A model generated the notes under the pieces. That model made no database searches and was not told where the DNA came from. It saw only the letters and a program-made list of their open reading frames with translations. Position numbers and translations under genes: made by a program. Below are positions 39,266 through 50,095 of a DNA stretch of 64,000 bases, piece by piece. Source of the stretch: Heliopora coerulea (taxonomy: Eukaryota; Cnidaria; Anthozoa; Scleralcyonacea; Helioporidae); contig JASJOG010000144.1 in the NCBI GenBank assembly GCA_030142905.1, forward strand, positions 558,001-622,000, given 5' to 3'. How positions within the stretch are numbered: the first letter of the stretch is position 1; the number at the start of each line of letters is the position of its first letter.

Positions 39266-39495
39266 CCCACTTTAACGCTTGTATGAGCAGCACAGAAATG
39301 ATATTCACGCCTAAGTTTTGAGTTGTTCTTGTCGAAGACGCACCTTGCCGTGGACGAGGAAAACTGAACTCGCACACACGGTTTCAAAAGTTAGTCGTTC
39401 ACATCTTATCCATCACCACCTCCTGAACATGTGTCTGCTATGAAGGTAAGATGGCGGGAACACAAATTATGTCATAGCTGGATATGTGCGAGCTG

Positions 39496-39506
39496 TTCAA
39501 GTCGTC
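39496..39506. repeat. Left 11-bp target-site duplication of the Harbinger-type element
   Basis: TTCAAGTCGTC, identical and in the same orientation as 43740-43750. It abuts the first base of the terminal inverted repeat. Confidence 0.85.
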
Positions 39507-39758
39507 AGGCCGACACACACCGAACGCGGCGTGGCGGCGAATAAAAGCGATAAAAGTTCGTTACCGTGTTTCTGACTATGTAGAGTACATACCTGACGCG
39601 GCGCGACTGAAACGCGTTGCGGTAGTGTCGCGCGATCTTAAGAAGTTCGCTTCAAGAGCGATTTTATTTGCTCCGCCAAGGAAATCGCAAAGTTTGGACC
39701 AATCGGAACGAAGGAATCCAAACGACTTCCTTTTGGCTGAGTACTATACTCAAACAAA

Positions 39759-41820
39759 ATGGCGGCAACATTGGTGAAAGGAGTGGAGGAAAAACTTACT
39801 TTGTTTGTTGAAAAGCACAGCGTGATTTACGATAAAACTAATCCAAATTACAAGGACACAGACTTAAGGGACAATGTCTGGAGAAGTATCAGCGAACAAT
39901 TAAACATGGATGGTGAGTTAGGAGTTGCCTAAATGAGTTCTTAAAGTTCCGTAAAACATCATGGAAGAGAAATGACGAAGATGTGGTGTGTGACTCTAAT
40001 TTATCCTTCAGATTTGTATTAGCAAGATTTAAAGTCTAATGGTTATACAATTTCCCCTTCGCAAATTTATTGGTATATTTTATTTTTGATGGTTTAATTT
40101 AACAGTTAACATGACCAAGAAGAAGTGGAAAAACCTTCGAGATACCTACATAAAGAAAAAGAAGGAAAACAAGGGAAGAAGTCGGGATCCTGCAACAAAA
40201 TCAAAGGATTGGAAGTATGAGAAAATAATGGACTTTTTGGACCCATACATTAGTAACCCAAGGTATTCAAAATCACAACATAAGAGTAATTCTTCTCATG
40301 TTCGCCTTATGCATGATACCACTTCTATCAGGATTCTTTCAAATTTATTTCTTGTTACAGTGTGTCAAGTAGCTGTTTCAGGGCTTCCTGAATGAGTTTG
40401 ACATCAATGTGAGAAAGGAAATCTGACAACGAGGAATTATGCTGGTAGTGGTGGTATCATTAGTCACAAAGGGAGTGAAACATTAGAGCAGTAATATCTT
40501 CTTGCATCGTAGTATACTGTAGTGGATATTTGTGCACAATAATAATTCCTATAGTGGTAGTGCACCTCCTGGTAGATGCCCACAGATTTCTGTAGTGAAG
40601 GGTACAAGACCATAACAAATTGTGAAATCACAAAACACAGTAGGTATAATTTTTAAGACTTTTAACATCAACCGTTTTACACAACTAAAAGATTAAAAAA
40701 GGTACCTAACCAAAGATACTGTTGTCCTGTGGGATCATGACATGTTATGTGGTCTCATCCCTGCATATCAATCCCATGCTGAATGGGAAAATAAAATCAT
40801 CAGTAATCGTATGGTTGTGACTAGAATGGACAAACAGTAAATAAGCCCACACAGTACTGTGTATGCTTTTAGTGTTTTTGCTACTTTATCTGTAGCATGA
40901 AACACAATATGAAGTGTTGGGCTTCCCAAGGATAGTTCATCCATTTCATAATTGTCAAACTAAATGCACGATCATGCACAGATTTAGTCAGTTGGTTATT
41001 GCTGGTCATTGTTATTGGAAGATTGGGTGAATTGTGTGTTTGTATGAAGGTGGTTTGGTTACTAGAGGGTAGGAATTTAATGAGCATCAAGTGTGACTCC
41101 AAATGTTTAAGCAAGCTCCTGCTGAAAGTTTGAGTAACAATTGACAAGAACAGTACTATTTATGTCACACACCAGGCTGGAACATAGTTTTATAAAGTCA
41201 TCCACAAAACAGCTTTCAACCCTTACAAGTTTTTCCTATCATTTATCTTATCTGGGAAAAAGGTTTTGTATCTTATCATTGATTTACTTTTGTAAAAAAC
41301 CTATTTTAGAGATTAGAAAAGTAAAATAATGTGCAACCCAATTTTTTGTGTATAATCAGGTGTTTTGTCTGATTTTTGCAGCACATCTTCAATTATAAAT
41401 GCCACATTCAACCAAATGTTGCCTGAGGATGCTGAGGAAACTGAAAACATAAATACAGAGAATGATTACCATTCAGATGATGAAGATTCTGCTTTGACGT
41501 CGGAAAAATCATATACAAACGAAAGTATCTCAAACTCATCCCAAAGCGATATTGCAAATACTTCAAGGCCCATAACACCAAATATTACAAACCACTGCAC
41601 TGGAAAACGACGGAAGCCACGTGACCCAGTATCTGAACAAATTATTAATTATTTGAATAGCAAGACGTCTCCCTCTGAACACCTACAAGTAAAAACTGAT
41701 GAAGACTATTTTGCCCTTAGTATTGTTCTTACTCTGAAGAGAATGACAGACAAGCAAAAGGCACTGGCTAAAATACGTGTTCAGCAGCTTCTATATGAGA
41801 TTGAGTTTAGCAATGAGTAA
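39759..41820 (+). CDS. MADF-BESS DNA-binding protein of the Harbinger-type element (3 exons)
   Basis: I read three exons: 39759-39912, 40106-40262 and 41382-41820, joined by GT-AG introns of 193 and 1119 bp. The spliced length is 750 bases, an open frame of 249 residues. Exon 1 starts MAATLVKGVEEKLTLFVEKH and, with exon 2 (MTKKKWKNLRDTYIKKKKE), makes a MADF domain, a Myb/SANT-like DNA-binding fold, at about residues 9-95. The middle is acidic and serine-rich. The C-terminus (about 210-245, YFALSIVLTLKRM then a basic-hydrophobic helix) looks like a BESS interaction motif. In PIF/Harbinger transposons the partner of this kind binds the element ends and brings the transposase to the nucleus. Unlike its partner here, this gene shows no breaks. 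The exon junctions are my prediction from frame and splice signals. Confidence 0.85.
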
Positions 41821-42047
41821 CAGTGACTGAAATGTTAGTTGTTTTCTATGTTACTTTCATATTCTTTTTGTTCAGTTCCTGTGTAGCACCCAAAACAGAA
41901 TGTGTACATGTTATGTTGTTATTTGATGCATAAACGAAATACACAAGAGCAAGCAATCCTTTCTATTATTTTTAATTATCTTTTAAGAGCTCAATATCAA
42001 CTTGATGGCAATCTGGTACTATTTCAATATTACATTGCATTCTTCAG

Positions 42048-43636
42048 TTAAACAGAACAATGGAAGGAACCCCTTTGTACTGTGTCATATTGCCAAAGCA
42101 CTTCACCATCTCCAAGGCAAAAGTACGCCTTAAATTTGTCCCTTACAGCATATGCATCAGCTGATGCTCTACAACCCATATCCATAATATTTTGCAGTGA
42201 ATTACTTTCATGCACATTACTTTCTATTTCCTCAACATTAAAACTCTGTGAAGCAATCTCACATTTTGACTTTTGTATGTAGTTATGTAGAGCACAACAT
42301 GCCTTTACAACTTTTTCAACTCACTGTGCATGTAAATTAATCCGCCTCTGAAAGATCCGCCATCTCTGTGCTAAAATTCCAAATGCATTTTCTGAGATCC
42401 TTTGTGCTCGTGACAAGCGATAATTAAAAATATGCTGATCAATTGGTATATTTTTTCCAGGATAAGGCGTAAAAGGTATGTCTTAAGTGGAAAGGCCTCA
42501 TCGCCAACAATGACATAGGGCGTGGGACCAAGTGCAGAACCTCCAGGTAGGGCAATAGGAGATGGTAGATTCAGTTTTCCTGTTGCCAGTCCTTTACCAA
42601 GCAATGACATGGCAATAATTCCACCATCACTATTTGATCCATAACTGCCAATGTCCACAGCTGTGAAACAATAATCAGCATCAACCAATGCCAATAAAAC
42701 AAGAGAAAATGTCCCTTTATAGTTGAAATAAAGTGAGTTGTTGGGAGGTGCCTGGAGAACTATATGTTTGCCATCTATAGCCCCGATACAGTTGGCGAAA
42801 TTCCATTTGTTTTTGAATCTCTTAGATAAAGCTTGCCTTTCATCCTGTGTTGGCATTTTCATATATGAACTGGAGAGGCTTGTCCAAAGTGCTTCACATG
42901 TCTCCTCAACAATACCACCAACAGTAGATGCACCTACTCTATAGCTAAATCCTATAGTTTTGTATGAATCTCCAGTTGCCAGAAATCTGAAAAAAATAAG
43001 ATAATATATCAAACAATTCGTATTTCACACCTGCAGACAATTCAAGGAGCTACGAGCGCCACATAACAGATAGAATTTCAGTCCATGAAGAGGTACAGTT
43101 CTACAGGTAAACAGTAACTTAAGTCATAAGATATTGTATTGGCTACATTAAGATTTATAATCCAAAAACGAAAACAGTTATTAAAATATATATAGCCTAG
43201 TCCAATGTAGTCAACTTAAATGCACTTGAAGGAAAATGATGAAATCTAGAGCTAGATGAGTTTTCTACTTTGAAATTACAAACAAAATATGGTGAAAAAC
43301 TCTAATAACAATAAAATTGACTAAATAATACACTAATATTTTATCTTACCTCAAACAGATTGCCAATCGCTGCTGGGGACTTATTGCTTTCCTGTAGTTG
43401 GTGGTCATTTTACGGATGATAGGTCCAACAACTTGCAGCAAATAATTGAACATCCCGGTAGTCATTCTGAAATACTGGACGAACCTTTGCTCGTCGAGTC
43501 TGAGCTCTGGCACTAGGCGATGAAATTCACCATAATGCCGCCTCTTTCTTATTATGTCATGAACCCAGTTTTTTCGCTGTTTACGCCGTCGATTAGCCAG
43601 CAAAAGTAACAACATTTCCTCCTCCTCGTCAGCCAT
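42048..43636 (-). pseudogene. HARBI1-like DDE transposase, two exons, one frameshift and one stop
   Basis: Exon 1 runs 43636-43350 (MADEEEEMLLLLL...RLAICLR) and exon 2 from 42986, joined by GT (43349-43348) and AG (42988-42987); the join reads ICLR-FLATGDSYKTIG, a typical Harbinger sequence. The DDE_Tnp_4 core is clear: GAIDGKH (first Asp), a VDIGSYGSNSDGG block (second Asp) and VGDEAFPL. At about 42464-42468 one base is missing: the frame leaves the family's LLRPYPGKN motif, which continues one frame over through [18 protein letters not shown] (third acidic position). A TGA at 42323-42321 then interrupts that frame before VVKACCALHNY, and the frame closes at a TAA at 42048. Counting the lost base, the product would have been about 408 residues, normal for the family. 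With these two breaks it cannot make full-length transposase. Confidence 0.88.
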
Positions 43637-43739
43637 GTTGTTCGCACAAGAAATCGCGCGTGGTCTGCACGAAATACATGCAGCGCTTGACCGCGTGAAT
43701 TGAGAAATAATTCGCTTCGCATTCGGTGTGTGTGGGCCT

Positions 43740-43750
43740 TTCAAGTCGTC
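43740..43750. repeat. Right 11-bp target-site duplication of the Harbinger-type element
   Basis: TTCAAGTCGTC, an exact direct copy of 39496-39506, starting right after the last base (GGCCT) of the right terminal repeat. Confidence 0.85.
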
Positions 43751-44696
43751 GTCTGTTGGGCGAATTTTTTCGCGCGAATCAACTTACTTGTGTCATAGCA
43801 TTTCAGCCAGAGCTAAGAAATGATCTATTCGATTTATACAAGAAAAAGTCAATTTGCGCGACAAAATTTATCAAAAAGGAGACGGACTTTATTATGCCGT
43901 AATAGTGTAAATGGCCCAGTTCGCGTCGTAGGAAAGATAGATCTTGTTTCAGTCGTATAAATGACGCCAACTTTCACCCCATAACTTAACCAGAGTCGGT
44001 CTCGAAAGAACATAGTCACTGTTCATTTCATGCCTCCTGCTATCATGATTAGTGAAGACAAAACACTATACAGTCGATAAATGAACGTGAAGAGATATCA
44101 AAATAACTCAGTTACGGTTCAATCCGAGAATTCCTATTCAGAGTTGTCATTCCGAAATTGTTCCAAATGATGATGGCCCGACAGGGTTACCCGATTTTAC
44201 AACTTGATTTCACTCAGAACATTTCCCAAGAGGGGAAAGCAGAACTTCAAAACAATTCGGGAGAATATCTTTCTGAGGTGATCTAGCGATGTATTCCGAA
44301 TGGAATATTTGACTTTTGCTCAGATCCTGTCAATCTAATTCTGATGTAAACTGGTCCACTGAGGGAAGTCGCACATTGCAATCACGTTTTTAAATCCTGT
44401 ATAATGCTACAAACTTGAGGCTTGGAAGAATAGCCACACAACTGAAAAAAGCCAGCTTACGTCACCAAAAATTCGACTCATTTGATTTCTTGCATTTGCA
44501 ATTCCATAGCTGCTGCATCGTCTGTGCAAAAGCGGCTACTGGTGCGGTTTATGTCATAACCCGGCGATGCAACATATTTTCAAGAAAGTGTAACGCCCGT
44601 GCAAGCAAAAAATCATACGTGGAGCTGTGGCTAAATGTTATATTTAATGCTGGGGCCTAACTGGCCATCGAATGTGTCGCTAACGTATCTTCTAGC

Positions 44697-45074
44697 TAGG
44701 GATTTCCCGATCAAGTTATTTTGCCCCCGATCCTGATCCAAGTCATTTAATATGGAATATCTGCCGATACCGAGTCCCGATCCGATACTTCTATTTTCCT
44801 AGATAATACAGTTGCACAGTACACTTCAAATACTTTAAAGTTATTAAAATCAATCCAGTGTATATGCTTGACAACTGAATAGGTCTGCAATACATTAAGG
44901 GAAATACTTCCACACTGCAGACATTTTGGCCGCGTTCTGCCGTTCACCGCTGCGCCCTGCCACAAATTGTGCTCACCGTTTACGACAGCTAACGTAATGT
45001 TGCATAAGGATCGGATTAGGTTTGTACTGAAAATATCCGATACCGATACTTGAGATCGGATCGGGACATCCCTA
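44697..45074. mobile_element. Non-autonomous hAT MITE, 378 bp, perfect 8-bp duplication
   Basis: Ends TAGGGAT(T/G)TCCCGATC are inverted. The flanks repeat CTTCTAGC exactly (44689-44696 and 45075-45082). Subterminal GATCCGATA/GATACCGAT motifs occur at both sides. Open frames crossing its right border are chance. Confidence 0.88.
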
Positions 45075-45384
45075 CTTCTAGCCTTATGATTTGAGAGGTT
45101 TATCCCTGCTGCGCACATTCCAATTCGCACCATAAATAACAAAACTCAGCTAATCGGATCTTCTTTGAGATTTTAACACCACAGTCCAGGAAACTGCGGT
45201 TCAGCAGAAGACTAGAAAGTTCGAAAAAACAAAAAATCCGCAAAATATTTGTCGCAGGAAAACAATTTTCCCCAAAGAGAAACTTTCATGTTTTATCAGC
45301 AGGGACCATTTCACTCGCATTTGAGTAACCATTTTGGTGCTTTACAGCTGTTTATTTTTAACGAACAATGCACGTCGGAATTAA

Positions 45385-45830
45385 GCTAAAGCCCTGGCCA
45401 AACGAATGCAACATATTCAGCATTGTTGAATTCAACTTTGTTGGATGGTGTTGGACTGCGTGGCCAAACGAATGCAACATCTTGTGAGGTGCAGAGTCAA
45501 ATTGAGATTAGAGATCTGGGACGAATAATGATCCCGAATTTTAGGTCAAACTACCCGTTGCGTTTGCCTGAGAGATGCCACTTGCTGCGCTTGCACGAGT
45601 ACAACAACGCTAAAGTGCCCGGCCAAACGAGTGCAACTTTGTTGTACACGCATGAGAACAAAAGAAATTTTGAACGATGTTGAATCAACTGTTTGATGGA
45701 AATCAAATTTCGTTCAACATCATACATCATGCAACATGATGGCTAAACTTCGTTCAACATGTTGCATTCAACAATGTTGGACGATGTTGAATCGCGATGT
45801 TGGACTCGTTCGGCCAGAGTTCAAGTTCAA
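45385..45830. repeat. Dispersed repeat rich in AACATG/GGCCAAACGAATGC
   Basis: CTGGCCAAACGAATGCAACA occurs near 45392, again near 45459 and as CCGGCCAAACGAGTGCAAC near 45620. Many TGTTGAA/TTCAACA words allow folding, and the right edge GGACTCGTTCGGCCAGAG is the inverse of the left. Looks like nested MITE copies. Confidence 0.65.
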
Positions 45831-46556
45831 TATGCAGAGAACAGAATCTGGTAAGATTTTGGTTTCGTTGGTCTTTGTGCATCTGTGAACTAAGATATTT
45901 TAATCTTGCGCAAATGCAATTAGTGCTAAACGATATTAACTAACATTAAAGAACACGTTAATCCAACACAACTTCTGTCAGAAAGCATGTCAAAATACCC
46001 AAGACAAGACAAGCATGGCCATGTTGAGGGCGTCTACATGAGTTCAATGACCACGAAAAGATTGGGTATAGCAATCGTTACTCTTGCTTGTTGGTAAAGT
46101 GTCATTGTTCTTGAGTCAAGGAACTTTTCCACTGAGTCTTTGGCCCAGGGATTTCTACGTTGAATTAAGGATTCATCACATAACTACGTCAAAGAATTTC
46201 CGTTGTTATGAAAAGGAAAGCCGTTTAATAAAAGTAGCCCCACGAAAGCACAAACTGACACAAATCGGAAGACGACAAAGTTCTTGAAGATTCGTTTATC
46301 TCATCAGTGTAACACGTCTTTAAAATTTGCTAACGTTAAAACAGGAAGCCTTGTCGTCATTTCCATGACATTGTCAAAAAGCCATTTTTTCAATTATTGC
46401 AAACAACTTCTTGGCATACCAATGATTTTTTATACACGGACCAGCAATGCATAGACCTGGCGGACATACATTTTAAGTAACGTGATTGTACCAAGCACGG
46501 CAAATACCAGGTATTAGGGCTTGGGTAGGCACTCATTTATCTAGGTCAAAGGAGCA

Positions 46557-46763
46557 TATAAGGGGGAAGCAATGGGGCAAATGCCATCTCCCATCCCCAA
46601 CTGGGGGGGAAAATTCTTTATTACAATATTACAATGCATTTATCTTGTGAAAATGTTATAATTTTTGTAATATTTGTGTTAGGAAATGCCTTGGCTTTTA
46701 GATAGAAACATTTCCTGCGACGTCCAATTCAAGAGTGTACTTGTTTCCTATATTGCTTCCCCT
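46557..46763. repeat. Possible MITE with AAGGGGGAAGCAAT ends
   Basis: AAGGGGGAAGCAAT near 46559 and ATTGCTTCCCCTT near 46753 are inverted, about 200 bp apart, with AT-rich interior. Borders and duplication unclear. Confidence 0.4.
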
Positions 46764-47520
46764 TTAACACATAAGTTGTACTTCTTTTTCAGAGATTTTG
46801 TACTGATGCACAGTCCCTAGGATGTTTGAAATGATAAAACAATACTTTTGTTGAGCACCGGCACATATGTAAGCCCTCGCATGGGCACTGTTTCTTAAAA
46901 GAATCACAGTTGATTGAGCTGATTTGAAAATGTTTGATTTGGACGGGTTACGGAGTACTACAGAGGCCGATAAGAACACCTCTCCAAATAAACAAATTCC
47001 TTCCCCTAAGAAATTAGGGCAACGTCAAAAATGCAATGCATCCCCAAAACAACCACAGCATATAAGAAAATACGATATATAGTCTTGAAGAAATATCCCA
47101 CCTCTTTCCATGAACATATATCATCGTCAAACACAATTATTCCTCCGTTGGAATATCTCCTTTGTCTCTCCCGGCAAGTTTTGGCTACAAAATCAAGTCC
47201 CTTCTCAGCAGGAGGAGAAAACTCGTAACTTGTCCGTGGCAACACAACGCTTCTCCATCCAAATACGTACGTGCTTTTCCGCGGAGACAGTTCCACAGAT
47301 TGATCCCCGATCGACTGTTATCTTTTCTCCGACGCGGTGTTTTAGTCCCCAGCCCCCAGGCACGACCTCTGGGTAAGTTATCCGTAACTCTCAGTATGTT
47401 TGGGAGTTTAACTTTTGCCCCGAAATAAAATACCAAAGGGTCGCCACCATTTGTGCAGAGGTAATGCGATAACTCTTTCTTGGCGGTAGGTTTTCCACTT
47501 AGTGCAAAATAATCCGGCAT
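46764..47520 (-). other. Overlapping open frames, unrecognised
   Basis: Three minus-strand frames (111, 96 and 71 codons) and three plus-strand frames overlap here, in sequence with more G+C than its neighbours. None shows a known domain. Because nearly all frames are open at once, length alone does not support a gene. Confidence 0.15.
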
Positions 47521-47692
47521 TAGCCATAGTAAAATAGTCCGGTGTGAGCCAGAGGGATTATAGTCCGGTGTTAGCCACAGTTATATACTCAGTCGTTAGC
47601 CAGAATAAAATCGTCTGGCGTCAGTCAGAGTAAAATAGACCGATGTTATGTAGTGCAAAATAGTCCGGTATTAGCCATAGTAAAATATGGCT
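47505..47692 (+). repeat. Degenerate ~30-bp tandem repeat (AGTCCGGTGTTAGCCA)
   Basis: Units like ATAGTCCGGTGTTAGCCA, then AGTAAAATAG recur about six times with changes (AATCCGGCATTAGCCATAGT to CGGTATTAGCCATAGTAAAA). Confidence 0.75.
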
Positions 47693-47894
47693 GCACTCAG
47701 GTCTGTTTTGAGGTTTAGCGTACAAAGGGTTGCAAAGTTTGAGTCTCGACTCATGTTTCCCTGGAGCAATTGCTTCGTTCCTTAACAGTTTAAATCGTCA
47801 AAGGAAACAAATTTAAAAGCGCGTGATATAGGCGAAGCTGGGTCTGAAGTTATCAGCGAAGAACTTTTATAATGAAATCTGGGAACAGTTGTTT

Positions 47895-48269
47895 ATTTAA
47901 ATACAGTTTTCAAATACGTTGATACCATGGTGATTGGTAATTTACGATAAAGTAAGAGAAAATGAAAATGAAATATACGCACTAAAGAGGTATACACAGT
48001 TACCAAAGACTGTTGGACCGTTTTGTTCTTAAAAGAACTGCATGAAACTTAAAGAGGTACAATACTACACGCAAAGAGTAGGCCTAAAGAATTACGTAGT
48101 ATTTTACCTCTTTAAGTTTCATACAGTTCTTTTAAGAACTTAACGGTCCAACAGTCTTTGGTAACTGTGTATACCTCTTTAGTGCGTATATTTCATCTTC
48201 ATTTTCTCTTACTTTATCGTAAATTACCAATCACCATGGTATCAACGTGTTTGAAAACCGTGTTTAAAT
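47895..48269. mobile_element. Foldback hairpin element, arms of about 173 bp
   Basis: The left arm (47895-48068) and right arm (48096-48269) are inverted copies with only a handful of mismatches. They share CGTTGATACCATGGTGATTG, TAAATTATCGTAAAG-type sequence read in opposite senses, and ACTGTTGGACCGTT. Only 27 bp separates them. High arm identity suggests recent origin. No coding capacity or clear target duplication. Confidence 0.85.
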
Positions 48270-49141
48270 TTGTTACCACTACAAAATCGCTGTTTTATTA
48301 GTTGTTCATTTCATATCAGTCAAGTACTTTTGATGGAAACCTCGATGTCAAACTGTCACGGACTTTTAGTAGCTCTTAATTTGACCTTTAGAGCGGTTTC
48401 TGTGCATTTCAGAACTCACAGAGACACTTTACTAGACTGTAAGTGTAAGAACCTTGAAAGATTTTTCAGTCCAGTGGCTAAATACCTCTGACTCTCCGTA
48501 CTAGTTCAAAAGACAAATGGGTAACTATAAATTAACCGTTACGGTGGCCATGCAACACCACTAGTCCAGCATTGCGCACATACCTTTATCGACCAGAGTT
48601 CATATCTGAACTGTTGTTTACCAGTGGTGCAAAATCTCCGCTATGTTGAACGACAACCAGCCTACCCACTCCAGGAACTACTACAGTTGACGAGAGTCAG
48701 GTCCTGTTAAAATGATAAAACTTTATTATACACGGACGTTACTCACTAACAAGTTGAACGAAGATACTTTACATATACTTATGCTTTCTCCGCTTACATT
48801 TCCCATTAAGTTATTTCCGGAAGATATGGGATCATGTATAGGATTGCACTTTCGTAGCTTAATTCGGCTAATTGTTCCCAAATATTTCCTGTCCCGTTTG
48901 TTTGCTTACAGTTTTGCGAAGACACACACCAGGACCGAAAATAGAGGATGACATGATATTTACGACAGTTCCGAAAGCGCTTTCGTCACCGAAATTTGAT
49001 GAGGTTATACCACTAACCCCGGTCTATTCTAACAGTGAGTTATACCTTTACGACACTCCCCCATGGTGGCATTCGGGTGCCAGAGGGTGGAAACTCTTAA
49101 TAACGTTCTCAGTTGTATTCATCAAGGTGCTAATTGTAATT

Positions 49142-50095
49142 TAATGAAGTGTACTAGGGTTCAAAAGGCCAGCGAAGGTTTGTTTAAATGCTTTAAGCAT
49201 TTGCGTTAACATTCGCCCAACATTTATTGAGACACCTTCGATAATCCTGCATGACAATGTGAAAAGGCCGTTTAAACAGTTCCAACATCGTCCTAACATT
49301 TTTTTTTCAATATTGTCGCGAACGAAGAACCAGGTCATGATTTTTGAAAGAAATAAGTTTATTAGCAGGACTAACGTTTCGTTACGTCTCGCAACATCAT
49401 CAGAGTATGAATAAATTAAACGAGTATCGTATTTACAACGTTAGAGATATAAAGTTAGGTGTTATACTCTGACGATGTTGCGAGACGCTACGAAATGTTA
49501 GCCCTGTTAATAAACTTATTTCTTTCATAAATCATGGCTTTATTACGTGTACTTTGCCGGGCATTAATATTTCTCCTAACATTTTGAAGTGCGCATGCTT
49601 GTGTTTGACAAATATTGAAGGAAGTCTTCAAACGATTCCAACACTTTTTAAAATTTTTCAGAGCCAACAAAATGAAGTAATGTTGAAACAAAGTTTAAAC
49701 GACCCCAAATGTCCCAACATGGTCGTATCTTCCAACATGTTACAACGTGATTTCGGCTATCGAAATACCAGGCGGAAACCGAAGTCTGTTAATAAAAATT
49801 ATTGTCAATCATTGACAATTCATGTGTATTGCTGTAATCGTGTAGGTTACTTAAGTCGAGAAGTTTTTATAAACATATCTTACTGTGATATTGCTTGTAA
49901 AGTGACGAAACTTTAGTTCTTATTAAAGCATTTTCAAAATATCCTGATGTGCTTATGTGCGACATGTCGTTCCTTAAGATTATTTGCTGGGCAATAATTT
50001 TTATTACCAGACTACGTTACAACGTCGTTGTACACCCGTTCGAATGATCCCAACGTTTTATTCAACAAGTGTTGGCAACCTCATTCCCAGGCTAT
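49142..50095. repeat. AACATT-rich decayed repeat, split by the 49.4-kb hairpin
   Basis: CCAACATTT, CCAACATCGTCCTAACA, TCCAACACTTT and TCCAACATGTTACAACG words recur on both sides of 49334-49537, as in the 45.4-kb repeat. Confidence 0.5.
49334..49537. mobile_element. Second Penelope-like hairpin with hammerhead-like motifs
   Basis: The arms (about 49334-49409 and 49463-49537) share AAAGAAATAAGTTTATTA, then GG(A/G)CTAAC and ACGTCTCGCAACATC-type sequence. The minus-strand core at 49403-49376 reads CTGATGA, U, GTTGC, GAGAC, GTAAC, GAAAC; the plus-strand core at 49469-49496 reads CTGACGA with a weaker stem. The element splits an AACAT-rich repeat region. Confidence 0.6.

Larger units (their letters stand above)
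39507..43739. mobile_element. PIF/Harbinger-type DNA transposon, complete, 4.2 kb
   Basis: The ends form a terminal inverted repeat of about 22 bp, AGGCC(G/C)ACACACACCGAA(C/T)GCG, with two mismatches. Directly outside both ends is the same 11-mer, TTCAAGTCGTC (39496-39506 and 43740-43750). Inside are two convergent genes: a MADF-BESS protein on the plus strand (39759-41820) and a HARBI1-like DDE transposase on the minus strand (43636-42048), with 227 bp between their stop codons. A nuclease plus a Myb/MADF-like DNA-binding partner is the classic PIF/Harbinger pairing. Both ends are rich in GCG near the tips. The 11-bp duplication is unusual for this superfamily, which normally makes 3 bp (TWA). 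The transposase is broken, so this copy cannot move by itself. Confidence 0.9.

Noticed and set aside
39484..39777. 97-codon frame at the start of the Harbinger-type element
   Set aside because: It begins outside the element, crosses the duplication and terminal repeat, and overlaps the real MADF start in another frame.
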